Shown here: positions 61,372-64,000 of the stretch, piece by piece
Position numbering within the stretch: the first letter of the stretch is position 1
Layout of the letters: each line of letters opens with the position of its first letter
Assembly (NCBI RefSeq): GCF_041381155.1
Contig: NC_091135.1
Coordinates: 60,362,567-60,426,566 of the forward strand
From: Argopecten irradians
Lineage: Eukaryota > Mollusca > Bivalvia > Pectinida > Pectinidae
DNA length: 64,000 nucleotides
Reading direction: 5' to 3'
Translations under genes and position numbers: made by a program
Notes under the pieces: generated by a model
The model's database searches: none
The model's input: only the letters and a program-made list of their open reading frames with translations
Told to the model about the DNA's origin: nothing

Positions 61372-62125
61372 AAATCCATTTATGACAGTATTTGCTGTAT
61401 AAATATTCATTGTGTATTTCAACTTTGAAATAAGTGCTTTAAAGCTTTAAACTTAAGGTGGGGATTTTATTTGTTATGATTTCTTTGATTTGTAAAAATA
61501 ACCCCATGTACACAAATCTGTTTATGGAAACAGTATTTAACTGTACTGGGTAATAATCCCATGTTTGGGAAGCCCACCCATCATTTCCCTTTAATAAACC
61601 CTAGAAAGTCCTATCCACATTTTACATTGGTGACCTGGGTTTGTTCCCGTATCATTACTTATAGAGCTTACAGTTACTTAAGGCCAACGTAAAGTTATTT
61701 TGTGAATGGAGGTATGAATTAATTCTCCTTATTGGATTTAAATGAATTTATGTGATTATGACAAAGAAAAGAATCCAAAGTTGTTATACTGCTTTAATTC
61801 CAAGTCAACAAACAATAAATAATATATATTAAGCCCGTGGAAGTTTGAGTATGGTGGCTCCTTACTCCCCGGCTTTCAGCCAGCGATTAAGGATTAGATT
61901 AAAATGCGCTATAGGGTAGGGGCTGTCATGGCCAACCCATTAACCAACTATTGTGATATTTTGTCATAAGCTGTATAAGTATTAATAAAAGTATTTTCCC
62001 TTGTCGACATCATGTGTGTATGTGAATACCTATAGAGTTTGGTGGGACCTTTAATTTAGCCAGCGGACGGGCGACTACAGATCTATACCAAGTAGGTGTC
62101 ATACTGGTTTCTATTGACTTTGTCA

Positions 62126-62219
62126 AATTTGTAATATTGATTATTTCTGTTTTAGTGTATTAATTTAGTTTTAATTTGTAATATTGATTATTTCTGTTTT
62201 AGTGTATTAATTTAGTTTT
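62126..62219. repeat. 47-bp tandem duplication
   Basis: AATTTGTAATATTGATTATT and the following 27 bp occur twice in a row, without visible difference. Confidence 0.9.
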
Positions 62220-64000
62220 CTGTAAATAGAGTGGATGTATATGTGATAAGTACATGCAATGTTACAGCTTTAGATTAGGAGTCAGACACTAGGACGTTTT
62301 AAGGCTGTCAATATTAATGTGTTAACTCAGTACTTTTATATGAATGTGTAGGTGCACAAATCTAGCATGTGATAATTTTATCAATGGAAATTTTCAACTT
62401 TTGTAGGAATTAATTATCATTCACATGCAGAAAAATGTCAATAATAATCCAGGTTTCTAATTCTGTACTCTCACCACTGGAATAAGGCCCAAGAGGTTTA
62501 ACTAGAAATACTTTCATATATACCTGTACCTAAGTATGTGTATATCCTTTGGACGATCTGAGACCTAGATACAGGTCGTTAGACATTTTAAAAAACTGTG
62601 TACTGATTACACCTCTAATCTGACCTATTGTTGTATAATGTGTGCTATCACTGCCTTTGTCCAGCTATAACGATAAACAATTTTGTAATCAACTACCTCC
62701 TGCTGAGAAAGATCAAATTACTTTAGCTAGCTCTTTAAAGAAAATTTAGTTTCTTCAAATTTGAATAATTACAACACATATCTGAATATAGGCAAACATG
62801 AATATCAATATATTCGTGTAATATGTGCGTGTTGGCGTGAAAGATAACCATTTTACACATAAATTACTAATACCTGTATTTTAAATACCTGTTGTGTTAT
62901 CAAAACTATGATAAAATTTATTGCACAGTAAACAAACCACCTAGGCTAAGTTCTATCGACCTTTGACACCATTAATAAACTTTGTGATATATTTGTTATT
63001 GATATATTAACTTATGAATTGAATAACTTTGGTGCTTCACTATATATTTTAAATGATTTCCAGTCAATGATACCTTGATTTTTTACCCTAAAACTGAATA
63101 TACATGTACGTAATACTTGCCCTATAAAACCAGCTCAGGATTATATATGTATATTCTGGTCAATTGAGTTTGATTCACACCATAACCAGCTGTTTGTAGG
63201 TAATTTGTGAATGAAGGATCTTAATTTATTCAGCCATTGAATATGATGAAGTAAAAATGTGTTTGAACTCTTCAATTTACAGGTAAACCCTGGTACCAAT
63301 AAAACCCTAGGGGAGAATGATATTTACTACCGGGATATGTCGGGAAAAATCAGCAGAAGACATGCTTACTTTTCAACTTTATCTGAATTAAATATTTCAA
63401 ATTTGAAATGTCAGTCACAGGGATGTACTTTCAGGGTCCTTTAAGTAAAGAAATGAGAGTGTGTAGCCGTGATCCAGGTAAACAATATAACCGGCCTTTT
63501 GGACCTTTTGTCTGAATGACAAAGGTTTAAAACACAATAGATTTGAATCAGACCAAAAAATAAGATAAGTTAATTAGGATGTATTGTGTATCTTTGTTTT
63601 CTTGCTTACACATTTAATTAAAAAAGGCTTATCCTGTCATTGTAGTGTAATTGGCACCTGCTGGAATGTAAATGAGTACAAAACTGAGCAGCAGTATATT
63701 CATTGGTGTTTGTATACTTTTTCTATGTTTCTTTTCAACATTCCAGAGGAAAGAAAAAAGAAAATTGGGAGTTCTAGAGGCAAAACATTTATCTTTAGTA
63801 TACAAGCTTGACCATACCACAGCATGAGTAGGGAATAATTCAGGATGGGAAAGCTATGACAGTTTTAAAACATTGATGCATATATCGAGTTTAAGAGATC
63901 ACACTCACCCTTAGCATACTGAAATAAGGATGCATTCAGATTTTCCCATATATGGAAGACTAACACTCCAAATTAATTGGCATTATAACAGTGAATAGGG

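Larger units (their letters stand above)
55040..64000. other. Gene-poor right end
   Basis: Apart from the small duplications, SINEs and candidate start exon listed separately, this 9 kb is AT-rich with only short frames that match nothing I recognise. It could be a long first intron of a gene whose later exons are off the right edge. Confidence 0.4.

Noticed and set aside
63259-63444. Possible exon after a TTTACAG acceptor near 63282
   Set aside because: The frame that would follow the acceptor stops quickly in the phase needed by the 58270 exon, and the peptide resembles nothing known.

Overview
The window is metazoan nuclear DNA, most likely from a bivalve mollusc. The host sequence is AT-rich. 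The genes are split into many small exons with GT..AG junctions. The repeats include pearl/HINE-like elements with internal ~155-bp core repeats and tRNA-derived SINEs with a conserved central domain, both typical of bivalves. I could not fix the species; scallop or oyster relatives fit best.

Three host genes can be read. (1) GMP reductase (GMPR), minus strand, 2647..16946: five exons covering about the first 218 residues; the rest lies off the left edge. Exons 3-5 are intact, but exon 1 carries 4 extra bases and exon 2 one extra base relative to the family, so the frame does not stay open. A transposon-like inverted repeat begins 18 bp upstream of its ATG. (2) Mitochondrial cysteine desulfurase NFS1, minus strand, 23493..37766: 13 phase-consistent exons giving 439 codons plus stop, with the PLP lysine and catalytic cysteine present; only the first exon is tentative. 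(3) Pyruvate dehydrogenase phosphatase (PDP1-type), plus strand, 39660..41144: one uninterrupted 494-codon exon. NFS1 and PDP1 stand head to head across 1.9 kb holding NRF-1-like, E-box and ETS-like motifs. Both products are mitochondrial.

Most of the remainder is repetitive. Six long minisatellites are present: 62 bp (4.28-4.91 kb), 30 bp (4.95-6.24 kb), 29 bp (30.47-33.52 kb), 32 bp (35.15-36.13 kb), 55 bp (42.79-44.34 kb) and 26 bp (54.80-55.03 kb). The 29-bp array fills NFS1 intron 4 and resembles the exon 4 splice-donor junction it abuts. DNA transposons with readable target duplications include a TTAA-flanked foldback (1461..2430), a TTAA element (6296..9894) with a TA-flanked element (8373..9888) inserted in its right terminal repeat, a hAT-like element with a perfect 8-bp duplication (27954..29079) and a TTAA MITE (34391..34796).

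At about 48.65-54.80 kb lies a GC-richer, relatively recent DIRS-type tyrosine-recombinase retroelement, treated as a fossil. From 55 kb to the right edge there is no recognisable protein gene: only short duplications, SINE remnants and one candidate start exon (58270..58283).
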